NCBI GenBank assembly: GCA_002731875.1
Contig: PCCY01000018.1
Span: 66,766-100,575, forward strand
DNA: 33,810 nt
Reading direction: 5' to 3'
DNA from: Roseobacter sp.
Lineage (GTDB): Bacteria; Pseudomonadota; Alphaproteobacteria; Rhodobacterales; Rhodobacteraceae
In this document: piece by piece, positions 1-6,117 of the stretch
Numbering within the stretch: position 1 is the first letter of the stretch
How the letters are laid out: each line of letters starts with the position of its first letter
Made by a program: the position numbers and the translations under genes
Notes under the pieces: model-generated
The model's input: the letters and a program-made list of their open reading frames with translations, nothing else
Database searches by the model: none
What the model was told of the DNA's origin: nothing

Positions 1-57
1 CCCGCCGGTCCGGCGTCTCGACGTATGCAGAGATTGCATAGCCCCCGGCCTACCCAT
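1..57 (-). CDS. Start of an unidentified leftward gene (partial)
   Basis: An open leftward frame runs off the left edge. It could start at ATG 57 or at ATG 39; the second is preceded by a G-rich stretch (GGGGG) at a workable distance. Only 13-19 codons are visible, beginning Met-Gly-Arg-Pro-Gly from the first start. In many phages the gene after a small HNH endonuclease is the small terminase subunit, so that is the contextual guess. The fragment is too short to show it. The gene could also be spurious. Confidence 0.35.
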   Translation of the reverse strand, partial: MGRPGAMQSLHTSRRRTGG

Positions 58-72
58 GCGCTAGGAGCATAG

Positions 73-357
73 CTAAAGCGGCCAACCATCGGCGCCGAAG
101 CGCACGACCGTCTTGCCGTGATCCTCTAGCTGCCCGTGGCTATCATGGTGCGGCTTGCATAGGGACTCGAACGGACCGCGGAAGAATATGTCGCGATCGC
201 CTTTGTGCGGCACCTTGTGGTGCACCACAGTAGCAGGCTCGACTATCTCCATAGCAAGGCAGCGCTCGCATAGCGGTTGCTCGCTTAGCTGGCGCTCGCG
301 TATGCGCTGCCATTGCGCTGTCTTGTATAGCGGCCGCCATGCGTCCTGGTTAGCCAC
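73..357 (-). CDS. Small HNH endonuclease
   Basis: This 94-residue protein has the compact phage HNH layout. A zinc-ribbon pair C30-x2-C33 is followed by His-His at 46-47 in the context VVHHKVP, then LCKPHH near residue 66-71, the second half of the metal site. Such proteins nick or cut DNA; in tailed phages a small HNH next to terminase often assists cos cleavage or packaging. The start is GTG at 357, preceded by an AGGCGG-like ribosome site. It follows the DUF2158 gene by 14 bases on the same strand, so the two are probably co-transcribed. The family call is firm. The packaging role is inferred from position only, as terminase is not in the window. Confidence 0.88.
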   Translation of the reverse strand: MANQDAWRPLYKTAQWQRIRERQLSEQPLCERCLAMEIVEPATVVHHKVPHKGDRDIFFRGPFESLCKPHHDSHGQLEDHGKTVVRFGADGWPL

Positions 358-371
358 CCGTACCGCCTGGA

Positions 372-581
372 CTAAATATCAATCAGCACCTCAACTGGCA
401 GCACCTGTTCATTGTAGCCGTTCTGGTCAAACCAGCAGACCGTAACCATGTTGCATGCTGCGCAATGGTCAATGACAGCCATATCAGGCCCGTCAGTAAC
501 AAGCGTCACGATTGCGCCTGGTGCGTATGTGTCCGGCTTAGATTCTTCTACGTAAGCCATGTGCCAAGGTGTTTCGTTCAT
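372..581 (-). CDS. DUF2158-like small protein
   Basis: A 69-residue acidic protein. The core GAIVTLVTDGPDMAV followed by a cysteine-containing strand and CWFDQNG resembles the DUF2158 (YodC-like) family of small beta proteins, whose biochemical role is unknown. ATG at 581 is preceded by GAGGAG at good spacing. It is the first protein gene after tRNA-Pro and a pair of 20-bp repeats. It probably shares a transcript with the HNH gene downstream. Similarity is by motif and length, so the family call is moderately secure and function is open. Confidence 0.78.
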   Translation of the reverse strand: MNETPWHMAYVEESKPDTYAPGAIVTLVTDGPDMAVIDHCAACNMVTVCWFDQNGYNEQVLPVEVLIDI

Positions 582-666
582 GTTGTGCTCCTCTTGTGTG
601 TGCGTAATAGCACGGCCACTTAGCGGCTTTCGTAGCCGTTGCTAGCCGTGCGGGTTGTGATTGGCG

Positions 667-713
667 TTATGCGCTAATCCGTATAAGTGCGGTTTATGCG
701 CTATTCCGTATAA
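667..713. repeat. Tandem 20-bp palindromic repeats beside tRNA-Pro
   Basis: Two copies of a 20-bp element lie at 667-686 (TTATGCGCTAATCCGTATAA) and 694-713, differing at one position and offset by 27 bp. Each is an imperfect palindrome with 7-bp arms (TTATGCG and CGTATAA) around a 6-bp centre. They resemble but do not match the 16-bp operators elsewhere (spacing 6, not 4, and CCGTA instead of CGCCTA). They sit between tRNA-Pro and the DUF2158 gene, where a leftward promoter would be expected. A binding site for a regulator is the likely role; which one is unknown. Confidence 0.6.
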
Positions 714-714
714 T

Positions 715-790
715 TGGTCAGGGTGGCGAGACTCGAACTCGCGACTTCCGCATTCCGAGTGCGGTACTCTACCTGCTGAGCTACACCCTG
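715..790 (-). tRNA. tRNA-Pro (anticodon CGG), phage-borne
   Basis: The leftward strand folds as a full cloverleaf. The acceptor is CAGGGTG/CACCCTG with discriminator A and an encoded CCA. The D stem is GCTC/GAGT, the anticodon stem CCGCA/TGCGG with loop CTCGGAA, there is a 5-base variable loop, and the T arm is GCGAG-TTCGAGT-CTCGC. The anticodon CGG reads proline CCG codons. The first pair C1-G72 and A73 fit tRNA-Pro. Position 37 is A, whereas bacterial tRNA-Pro normally carries G37, methylated to m1G by TrmD. It lies among phage genes, so it is presumably phage cargo that supports translation or replaces a damaged host tRNA. Confidence 0.9.
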
Positions 791-1059
791 CGGTGTAGGT
801 CGTGGGTTGCTGGAGTCCATTGCTTCATTCCCTAACGCTAATAATTGATGCCGCGCTCAACCGACCTTAGCCAGGAGCGCGGCTACGCCGAGTCGCTGGA
901 GGAGGCAGCGCCAAGGCGTATTGGTATTGCTTTGGGGATCGGCCCTGCGCGCACTTGCGAGCTTTCGCGTACCGCCAGCCACAGCGTTGCCCCAAACTGT
1001 TTGCGGTTTCTATCCCGCCTACATATAAGCGCCCGGAGCGTAAAGTGGTGCGCACCAAC
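791..1059. other. Intergenic stretch without a convincing gene
   Basis: These 269 bases separate tRNA-Pro from the 243-aa gene. A 63-codon leftward frame (867-1058, TTG start, no ribosome site, basic Pro/Arg-rich product) and a 108-codon rightward frame (from 845) are open, but neither shows a recognisable domain or translation signal. I see no clear terminator. The sequence is GC-rich and could hold a degenerate gene or the leader of the tRNA transcript. Confidence 0.4.
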
Positions 1060-1791
1060 CTATGCGGCTAACTGTTCTATGCCGATTCCGCCTAGCATGT
1101 GGCGAATTCTTATGAGTCCCATATGTGCGATCGACCGGCCTGCAGACATAGCACCGCGCTTTGTTGCGTAGGCGGCCTGTCCAGCAGCCATTAGCGTCGC
1201 GCCGTCAATCACCATCATCTCGAATGGCTCTAGAATTGGTCCGAGCGCATTTTGCAAAGTCTGAAGCTTCGACTTGGCGTCAATCTTATCATTGATGTGC
1301 CGATCGCCCGTCCACGGCTTCGGCACTGGAGAGGCGCGCTTCTTGCTATCCGGGTTAGTTGGCGTGGCTCGCATTGGTGGCAAATCAACGGATCCGGATT
1401 TGCTGACTATCTCTGCGCCGTAAATTATTTTTCCAGTTGCGCCGTCAATACGGCTCCTGTGGACAATTGCTGTGTCTGGCGACGGATTGTGATTGATTCC
1501 AATTGCTACATCTGAGTTTGCCGTCTCGTGTATCTTTCGGTACGCAATCGCATACTTAAGCAGTTCCGTATTGCCCTCGGACAACAGCGCTTTAGCTAAC
1601 GGCCAATTCTGATTGTCGTTTGCAGCAGCGCCATCCCAATCGTTGCCTATCTTGGCTCTTTCCGCCAAGCGCATCTTTTGCTCGTGAACCGCGTCGCGTT
1701 CATGTGGAGCGTATTTCTGGCGAGACGGCAAACCAGATCCGTCGTCGGAAAGTGCCTTATGGATTTTGATTTTTGCGACATCACGCGGCAT
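1060..1791 (-). CDS. Unrecognised 243-aa phage protein, possible DNA-binding C-terminus
   Basis: Not recognised with confidence. The N-terminal third is charged and contains an Asn-Asp-Asn motif (about residues 58-60). The middle is polar. The C-terminal part (about 170-243) is helical and hydrophobic, with a pattern like ALGPIL...VIDGATL...Gly...IAHMGLIRIRHMLGG. That vaguely recalls the DUF6456 domain appended to HTH proteins in alphaproteobacteria. ATG at 1791 follows AGGATTTACGC. The gene has its own strong promoter with a repressor operator (1852-1880), so it is probably an early or regulatory gene, and its position just before the late-side genes would suit a late regulator. That role is speculation. 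Confidence 0.75.
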   Translation of the reverse strand: MPRDVAKIKIHKALSDDGSGLPSRQKYAPHERDAVHEQKMRLAERAKIGNDWDGAAANDNQNWPLAKALLSEGNTELLKYAIAYRKIHETANSDVAIGINHNPSPDTAIVHRSRIDGATGKIIYGAEIVSKSGSVDLPPMRATPTNPDSKKRASPVPKPWTGDRHINDKIDAKSKLQTLQNALGPILEPFEMMVIDGATLMAAGQAAYATKRGAMSAGRSIAHMGLIRIRHMLGGIGIEQLAA

Positions 1792-1851
1792 GCGTAAATC
1801 CTAATGCTATATGTTGTGGTTATGGAATCGTGCTGCGCTATATCTAGTAGA

Positions 1852-1880
1852 AATGTATGCGTTTTCGCCTATTATGTCAA
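1852..1880 (-). promoter_or_regulatory. Sigma70-type promoter with repressor operator in the spacer
   Basis: Leftward -35 TTGACA (1875-1880) and -10 TACATT (1852-1857) are separated by exactly 17 bp. The spacer and first -10 bases carry TATGCGTTTTCGCCTA (1856-1871, top strand), one of seven copies of the palindromic operator. Bound repressor would cover the polymerase contacts. It drives the 243-aa gene at 1791. Confidence 0.85.
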
Positions 1881-1919
1881 GACGCAAGCGTAACCACGAC
1901 TTGAAGCGCGTTGCAGTAG

Positions 1920-2435
1920 CTACTGTAATTTGTGGTCATCAGCGAAGGCGGCCGCGTTATCATTATCAGCCGCCACAGGCTCGGTAAGCCACTCCCTTAC
2001 GCACGCCTCAGCCTTGTCGGCCGCCTCCTGTTCGGAAACAGCGCGCAGCACAACGACGGTATGCCCAAGCTTCTCGAGCTCGCCGTGCCGCTTTACCTGT
2101 ACCGGCTGCAGCCTTCCGTTACCGACCTTGTTTTCAATGTGCCTAACCTGGCCGCCGCGGAGATAGATGCGCAGATCCGCCTCGCCTGCCGTCATGCCGG
2201 CCGCTACGGCTTGCGCTTGCGCTGTCGGTCCGCGCTTGGCGCTGTTCTGGTCGCCGGCAAGCAGGAACTGCGTGCCGTACTCGGGCATGCCGCGCAGGCG
2301 CCTTACCTGCGCGGCCTGTAACTCCCACTCGAGCGGGTCGGCCGCCTTGGCTGTGACCTTGCCGTTGCGCGTGGTAAGCACGGTGCGCTTGCCGTTGATG
2401 CGGACGGTTTGTCTTGTTTGGCGGGTGGTGGTCAT
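1920..2435 (-). CDS. VRR-NUC domain nuclease
   Basis: This 171-residue protein carries a restriction-endonuclease-like VRR-NUC core. GEADLRIYL supplies the acidic residue, followed by IENKVGNGRLQPVQ with the E-x-K pair and a conserved Gln, then a helix and the strand HTVVVL. VRR-NUC proteins are structure-specific or resolving nucleases that are common in phages. The C-terminus carries a DNDN motif. Its ATG overlaps the stop of a small upstream ORF (ATGA), suggesting translational coupling. Downstream lies the operator-promoter of the next gene. The family call is firm; the substrate (branched DNA, replication or recombination intermediates) is inferred. Confidence 0.88.
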   Translation of the reverse strand: MTTTRQTRQTVRINGKRTVLTTRNGKVTAKAADPLEWELQAAQVRRLRGMPEYGTQFLLAGDQNSAKRGPTAQAQAVAAGMTAGEADLRIYLRGGQVRHIENKVGNGRLQPVQVKRHGELEKLGHTVVVLRAVSEQEAADKAEACVREWLTEPVAADNDNAAAFADDHKLQ

Positions 2436-2584
2436 TTATCCTCCAGCGCGAACGCAGCACCGAATACAGCGCCGCATCCCTCTTCGTCGATGGCTTCCCG
2501 TATTGCGCAAGAAACGAACACCGCTATAGCGGTGCATGGGCCGTGCCGTGCTACCAGTTTTCCAAACAGTCGTGCGTCCATCAT
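2432..2584 (-). CDS. Small ORF coupled to the VRR-NUC gene (50 aa)
   Basis: A 50-codon frame (ATG 2584, or ATG 2581 immediately after) ends in TGA overlapping the ATG of the VRR-NUC gene, the overlap style seen throughout this phage. The product is small and contains cysteines and a hydrophobic stretch (residues about 18-28). No domain is recognised. The ribosome site is weak. Support comes mainly from the tight stop/start overlap. It begins right after the repeat-rich noncoding block, so it may be the first gene of this short operon. Confidence 0.5.
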   Translation of the reverse strand: MMDARLFGKLVARHGPCTAIAVFVSCAIREAIDEEGCGAVFGAAFALEDK

Positions 2585-2873
2585 ATCGCCATTCAGGTTG
2601 TAGGTTGTATTTTTGTTGCGCGCCGCAGTGCTAACTTTGCGAACTTCTGAACCAACGGCGCGTGCGAACTTCTGCTAACTTCTCACTCTGCATTTTTTAC
2701 CGCTAAGAAGTAGTGCAAGAATACCCTAGGAGGTACTTCTTGCAACTTCTAACGCTTCGAGAACCTCGCACTTAGCGGAGAACTTGCAACTTCTCGACCC
2801 CATAGAAGTTCGCACTTAGCGGAGAACTTAGCGTTACCTATGGTTGTATTTTTGAGTTGCTGTAGGTTGTATT
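2585..2873. repeat. Repeat-dense noncoding block, possible replication origin or control region
   Basis: About 290 bases with no gene. It holds a 19-bp direct repeat (CGCACTTAGCGGAGAACTT) at 2767-2785 and 2811-2829. There are at least six copies of ACTTCT, mostly as AACTTCT (near 2643, 2668, 2678, 2735, 2745, 2789), and inverted copies near 2706 and 2805. The block is flanked by GGTTGTATT at 2602, 2842 and 2865. It is less GC-rich than its neighbours. Iteron-like clusters of this kind are typical of replication origins or multi-site regulator binding regions. Which applies here is not shown. Confidence 0.7.
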
Positions 2874-2902
2874 AAAAGCGCCTGCGGTTAGACCGCAAGC
2901 GC
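2874..2902 (-). terminator. Rho-independent terminator (leftward)
   Basis: Read leftward, an 11-bp stem GCGCTTGCGGT / ACCGCAGGCGC (one G-T pair) closes a CTA loop and is followed by TTTT (2874-2877). It lies just past the stop of the 72-aa gene and would end its transcript before the repeat block. Confidence 0.85.
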
Positions 2903-2915
2903 CTTTGCGAGGTGT

Positions 2916-3134
2916 TCAAGCGGTTACTATTTCAACGCCTTCAATCCCGTTTGGGCACATCCAATCCCGGTAAGTGGAAATCAACTCTTGTGTTTCATGC
3001 GCCGCATCATTGGTCATGCGCATCGCTTGCTTTTTGTCGCCGTTCCATACCGGGCAGTTGCCCTCCATTCTAATAAGGAAGTCGCGCTCACCGTAAACGT
3101 TGTAGGTGCGGCTAATAATGTTTCCTGCGGTCAT
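2916..3134 (-). CDS. Hypothetical 72-aa protein from a strong operator-controlled promoter
   Basis: The frame is open further upstream, but the true start is ATG 3134. It follows GGAGAAATCGAG and lies downstream of a near-perfect promoter. The product is a small polar protein with a Tyr-rich N-terminus, two cysteines (residues about 27 and 60) and a Trp-Met-Cys-Pro segment. I do not recognise it. It forms a single-gene unit: strong promoter with repressor operator upstream, terminator downstream. Such isolated, repressor-controlled small genes in phages are often early host-takeover or anti-host proteins, which is inference only. Confidence 0.75.
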   Translation of the reverse strand: MTAGNIISRTYNVYGERDFLIRMEGNCPVWNGDKKQAMRMTNDAAHETQELISTYRDWMCPNGIEGVEIVTA

Positions 3135-3161
3135 CTCGATTTCTCCTCTTTCAATACAAAC

Positions 3162-3190
3162 ATAATATGCGTTTACGCCTATTGTGTCAA
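3162..3190 (-). promoter_or_regulatory. Near-consensus promoter with repressor operator
   Basis: Leftward TTGACA (3185-3190), 17-bp spacer, then TATTAT (3162-3167). It is among the best promoters in the window. The operator TATGCGTTTACGCCTA is at 3166-3181. It drives the 72-aa gene and faces away from the rightward promoter at 3235-3263. Confidence 0.88.
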
Positions 3191-3210
3191 GCGAGGCGCT
3201 TGATAAAAAA

Positions 3211-3227
3211 TCAAATTTAGTTTGATG
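3211..3227. promoter_or_regulatory. ATCAAA/TTTGAT inverted repeat, possible second operator
   Basis: A 6-bp inverted repeat (ATCAAA-N5-TTTGAT) lies just upstream of the rightward promoter for the 3292-3940 operon. It differs from the TAKGCG operator, so this operon may answer to another regulator, possibly its own mini-HTH product. No protein is shown to bind. Confidence 0.4.
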
Positions 3228-3234
3228 ATTTCGC

Positions 3235-3263
3235 TTGCACGATATGACTTTGTTTGATATATG
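3235..3263 (+). promoter_or_regulatory. Rightward promoter of the small three-gene operon
   Basis: TTGCAC (3235-3240), 17-bp spacer, TATATG (3258-3263). It precedes the 3292 gene by a short leader. It lacks the 16-bp palindromic operator that marks the other promoters, so it may be active in the lysogen. Confidence 0.6.
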
Positions 3264-3291
3264 TATGTCAACGAAACGAAAGGAAACGACG

Positions 3292-3516
3292 ATGACAGGC
3301 GCAGAAAAAATCAAGAAGATCATGGAAATCATCAACAGCGGCAAGACGGTCCAGTTTCGCAGCGGACTCTCCTGCATCAACGTCGACGCCAAGGCGGTTA
3401 GCCGCTTCGAAAAGGCGGGCGCCGAGATGTTCAAGGCAAGCGGAAACAGCATCTATATCGCTAGCGGGCGCAACTGGAAGTGCCTGAACCTCCACGCAGT
3501 TTACACCATCGCTTAA
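3292..3516 (+). CDS. Hypothetical 74-aa protein
   Basis: ATG 3292 is chosen over the upstream ATGs because it follows AAGGAAAC and lies downstream of the promoter. The product begins with a lysine-rich helix, then a compact beta-rich body with repeated short strands (TVQFRSG, SIYIASG). No family is recognised. It is first in a three-gene rightward operon that converges on the end of the PrimPol gene. The second gene, also of 74 codons, shows no obvious sequence similarity to it. Confidence 0.7.
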   Translation: MTGAEKIKKIMEIINSGKTVQFRSGLSCINVDAKAVSRFEKAGAEMFKASGNSIYIASGRNWKCLNLHAVYTIA

Positions 3517-3527
3517 GGAGCACGACG

Positions 3528-3752
3528 ATGACGCACGAACTCCCCAACGGCTGGACAGAAGCAAGCAAAGACGGAATCGCGACCAATGCCGACCCCGACC
3601 TTGGAGGCATAATCGACAGCAATATCGTTAGCGGCGAGTGGTTCGTTATCTTTAACAGCGACCACATTGCTGACATTGATGGCCTTCCGTCCAAGGCGGC
3701 GGCATTGGTGGCACACGCAGCAGCCATCAGAGAGACTTACGTGCTGGCATGA
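3528..3752 (+). CDS. Hypothetical 74-aa acidic protein
   Basis: Starts at ATG 3528 after AAGGAG. A small acidic protein with a GEWFVIFNSDHIADIDG segment and an Ala-rich C-terminal helix that could be a small alpha/beta fold. No recognised domain. Its stop overlaps the start of the mini-HTH gene (ATGA), so translation is probably coupled. It is part of the promoter-3235 operon. Confidence 0.7.
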   Translation: MTHELPNGWTEASKDGIATNADPDLGGIIDSNIVSGEWFVIFNSDHIADIDGLPSKAAALVAHAAAIRETYVLA

Positions 3753-3940
3753 CCCCCACAGCCTTCCTAGAGTGGCTTGCCGCCATGAGGGCGGCAGGCT
3801 TGGCGCGCTCCGACAAGGATTGCGCTGAGCTGCTAGGCGTCACGCCTACCGGCCTGCTACGCATGAAAAAGAAAGGCACGACGCGCCAGACTGCGCTAGC
3901 GTGCCGTGCCCTGTATCACAATATGGAGCCTTGGTGTTAG
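3749..3940 (+). CDS. Mini helix-turn-helix protein (63 aa)
   Basis: The whole protein is little more than one HTH unit. SDKDCAELLGVTPTGLLRMKK fits helix-turn-recognition helix, with the usual Ala, Gly and hydrophobic positions. It resembles Cro/YdaS-type small regulators. It is last in the rightward three-gene operon and overlaps the stop of the convergent PrimPol gene by 4 bases. A regulator of its own operon (the ATCAAA/TTTGAT repeat upstream) or of the phage switch is plausible but not shown. Confidence 0.75.
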   Translation: MTPTAFLEWLAAMRAAGLARSDKDCAELLGVTPTGLLRMKKKGTTRQTALACRALYHNMEPWC

Positions 3941-6117
3941 GCTGCGCTACGCACAAACTTGGCCACCTGCCGACTGACCGGATCCCGCTCCTCGACAACC
4001 TGCAAATGCCCTTCCTTAATCATGGCGCGCAGGATAGATGCGGCGTGCTTCTTCTCGCCCTTGTCCTCCACGTCGACACCTAGAGCGTACGCGACAGCGC
4101 AGCCAGCCCAATTCCCTCTGGCCTGCGTCGCCATCTTGTAATTTCCGTTGTCGACAGCAACGCGTATAGCCGCCATTTGGTCTTGCGTAAGCCCGCTGAT
4201 AACGTCCTCGGCATCAGGCCACTTCCACTCTGTAACAACGCCGGCGTGGTCCTGCGGCTTTGCCAGACCGCGCCCGTTGCCTAGCGGGACGCTTTCAAGT
4301 TTGCGCCAATCCATCGCGCCGGACATCTTCGTCAGATTGGATTTCCCTTGGTGGATATTGAAGTAACTGTAGCGGTCCGTGTCAGCGATGCCGGCCTGCG
4401 TAGCTTGGTCCTCCGACATGCGGTTGAGCACACGTACAGATCTTGCCGCGCCGATAAGCGCAACAGCACCTCGAGCGTCCTCGACGGTAGCCTCGCGGTC
4501 CGACACCTTGCGCAGATGATGCACAACGTCGATAGAGCAATTGGTTCGGTCGGCTATATGCGCCCAAAGCTTTGCGACCTTGTCGATTGCGCCGTTGTCG
4601 TTCTCGTTGACCTGGTGCGTAGACACAAATGGGTCGACGATCATCACGTCGATGGCGTTTCGCTTGATCTGCTCGACGACAGCCTCGACGATCGGCACTT
4701 GAATGCGAACGCCGCTACGCCTGTCGTCGATCGCAACTACGAGTTCCTGTTCGCGGCCGGTATCAAGGAATAAATTCCCGTCGACGTCCTTTGGCTTTAG
4801 GTTGTAATGCAGACAAGCCGCCATGATGCGGCGCTCCATTTCGTCGCGCGGATCCTCGGCGTTGAATAGCCATACGCGCATGCGCTGCGGTGGTTTCGTG
4901 CCAAGGAACTGCTTGCCGCTTGTCATGGACAACGCCTCGGCAATGCTGTTTGACGTCTTGCCTAGGCCGCCAGGGCTTACCGTCACGCTTACATATTTGC
5001 GGATGTAATGCGTGCCGAAGGCGAATTCGCGCCGCGGCAGCGTCTTAGGGTCGGTCCATTCGAATGGTGTTGCGTGGAAACCTTCTGGTTCTGCGGGCTG
5101 CTCGCAGTCCGGTTCGCTGTCGGCTTCCGGTTGCGGTTCGTCGTCCTTGCGCGCCTTGGCCAAGCCGTTGGCAATCATGCGGCTGATGTCGACCAACCGC
5201 GTGTTGTCGTTGTCATGCTGCGGCTTTGGTATCTCGCGCGGCTGCTTTGCGCCGGCATCAAGCCCGCGGCGAATCTTCGCCCAAGTTTCGCGCTCGCCGT
5301 CCTTCTGCAGTACGCCACACGCTGACGCAGCCGCATATAAACCGGACTCGGCTTCGCCTCGTGAGACGGCGCCGGCCGCGACTAGTTGGCCGATCGAGAA
5401 GGCGCTGGCGTTCAACTGGTAACCGCGATTGCCGGCCGCGCATTGCGCAAGGCTATCGAGTTCGCCTTGCATCGCACGCTCAACATACGGTTCGTTGCCG
5501 CCTGGCTTGTAGTGGTAATCGGTTGGTTGGTGTGTGGCGGGAGGCGGGAGAAGAAGATTAAGGAGCCAATCAGGTGCCGCGGCGATTTCGGTTTCTTCAA
5601 TCCACTCGTACGTCCGTCCGTCCGCGGCGCGCGAACCGGGCGAGACGATATAGCCGCCCTGGCCCCGAATATCTGTGGCTATGCCAAGTCCGCCACGGTT
5701 GCGGATTCCGCTCTGATATCGGAAGAAAATATGGGTGCCTCCGCCCATTGTCTTAGCACGTGCGGTCTTAGGCAGTGGACCGTGTTCTTCCTCCATGCGC
5801 GCCAGCCAATCATGGCCATCACCAATGCCTGGCTTAACGTCCAAATCCAGGACGAAAGCACCAATGCGCTCGCCAGTAGGTATGCCGACCATTGCGGTCG
5901 GGTTGCGCTTCCATAGCTCTCGAACCACGCGCTCATTCAGCGTGGCGCCGCGAAGTCCATTGCTGACCAACGGTGTCTTGACGGGGAAAACCTCGCCTGT
6001 GATTTCGTCGTATTCTTCCTGACCTCGAACGGGGAACACAGGCCAACCGCGCGCGATGTAGGAAAGGGCTAGGTCAAGTGGTTTCAAAACGGCGGCCTTT
6101 GTTGTTTTGGCCGCCAT
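3937..6117 (-). CDS. Bifunctional primase-polymerase / RepA-like helicase
   Basis: A 726-residue replication protein with two modules. The N-terminal PrimPol domain (about 1-190) shows WPVFPV, KTP, VGIPTG, the metal-binding VLDLDVK near 89-95, and GGGTHIFF at 125-132 with the catalytic His. After a linker containing DNDN (302-305) comes a RecA-fold helicase of the AAA_25/RepA type: Walker A SPGGLGKTS at 381-389, Walker B VMIVDPF, and a DVVHHLRK segment. The C-terminal tail (about 640-726) may be a winged helix. It would prime and unwind DNA at the phage origin. It directly follows the cytosine methyltransferase gene with no gap. There is no phage DNA polymerase nearby, so the host replicase presumably elongates. 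Confidence 0.93.
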   Translation of the reverse strand: MAAKTTKAAVLKPLDLALSYIARGWPVFPVRGQEEYDEITGEVFPVKTPLVSNGLRGATLNERVVRELWKRNPTAMVGIPTGERIGAFVLDLDVKPGIGDGHDWLARMEEEHGPLPKTARAKTMGGGTHIFFRYQSGIRNRGGLGIATDIRGQGGYIVSPGSRAADGRTYEWIEETEIAAAPDWLLNLLLPPPATHQPTDYHYKPGGNEPYVERAMQGELDSLAQCAAGNRGYQLNASAFSIGQLVAAGAVSRGEAESGLYAAASACGVLQKDGERETWAKIRRGLDAGAKQPREIPKPQHDNDNTRLVDISRMIANGLAKARKDDEPQPEADSEPDCEQPAEPEGFHATPFEWTDPKTLPRREFAFGTHYIRKYVSVTVSPGGLGKTSNSIAEALSMTSGKQFLGTKPPQRMRVWLFNAEDPRDEMERRIMAACLHYNLKPKDVDGNLFLDTGREQELVVAIDDRRSGVRIQVPIVEAVVEQIKRNAIDVMIVDPFVSTHQVNENDNGAIDKVAKLWAHIADRTNCSIDVVHHLRKVSDREATVEDARGAVALIGAARSVRVLNRMSEDQATQAGIADTDRYSYFNIHQGKSNLTKMSGAMDWRKLESVPLGNGRGLAKPQDHAGVVTEWKWPDAEDVISGLTQDQMAAIRVAVDNGNYKMATQARGNWAGCAVAYALGVDVEDKGEKKHAASILRAMIKEGHLQVVEERDPVSRQVAKFVRSAA

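Noticed and set aside
715..790. tRNA-Pro as the attachment site of this prophage
   Set aside because: Phage-type genes lie on both sides and the composition does not change there, whereas the tRNA-Lys marks a clear shift to a GC-rich host gene.
867..1058. 63-codon leftward frame right after the 243-aa gene, and a 108-codon rightward frame over the same bases
   Set aside because: Neither has a ribosome site or recognisable domain; the leftward one starts with TTG and gives a basic low-complexity product.
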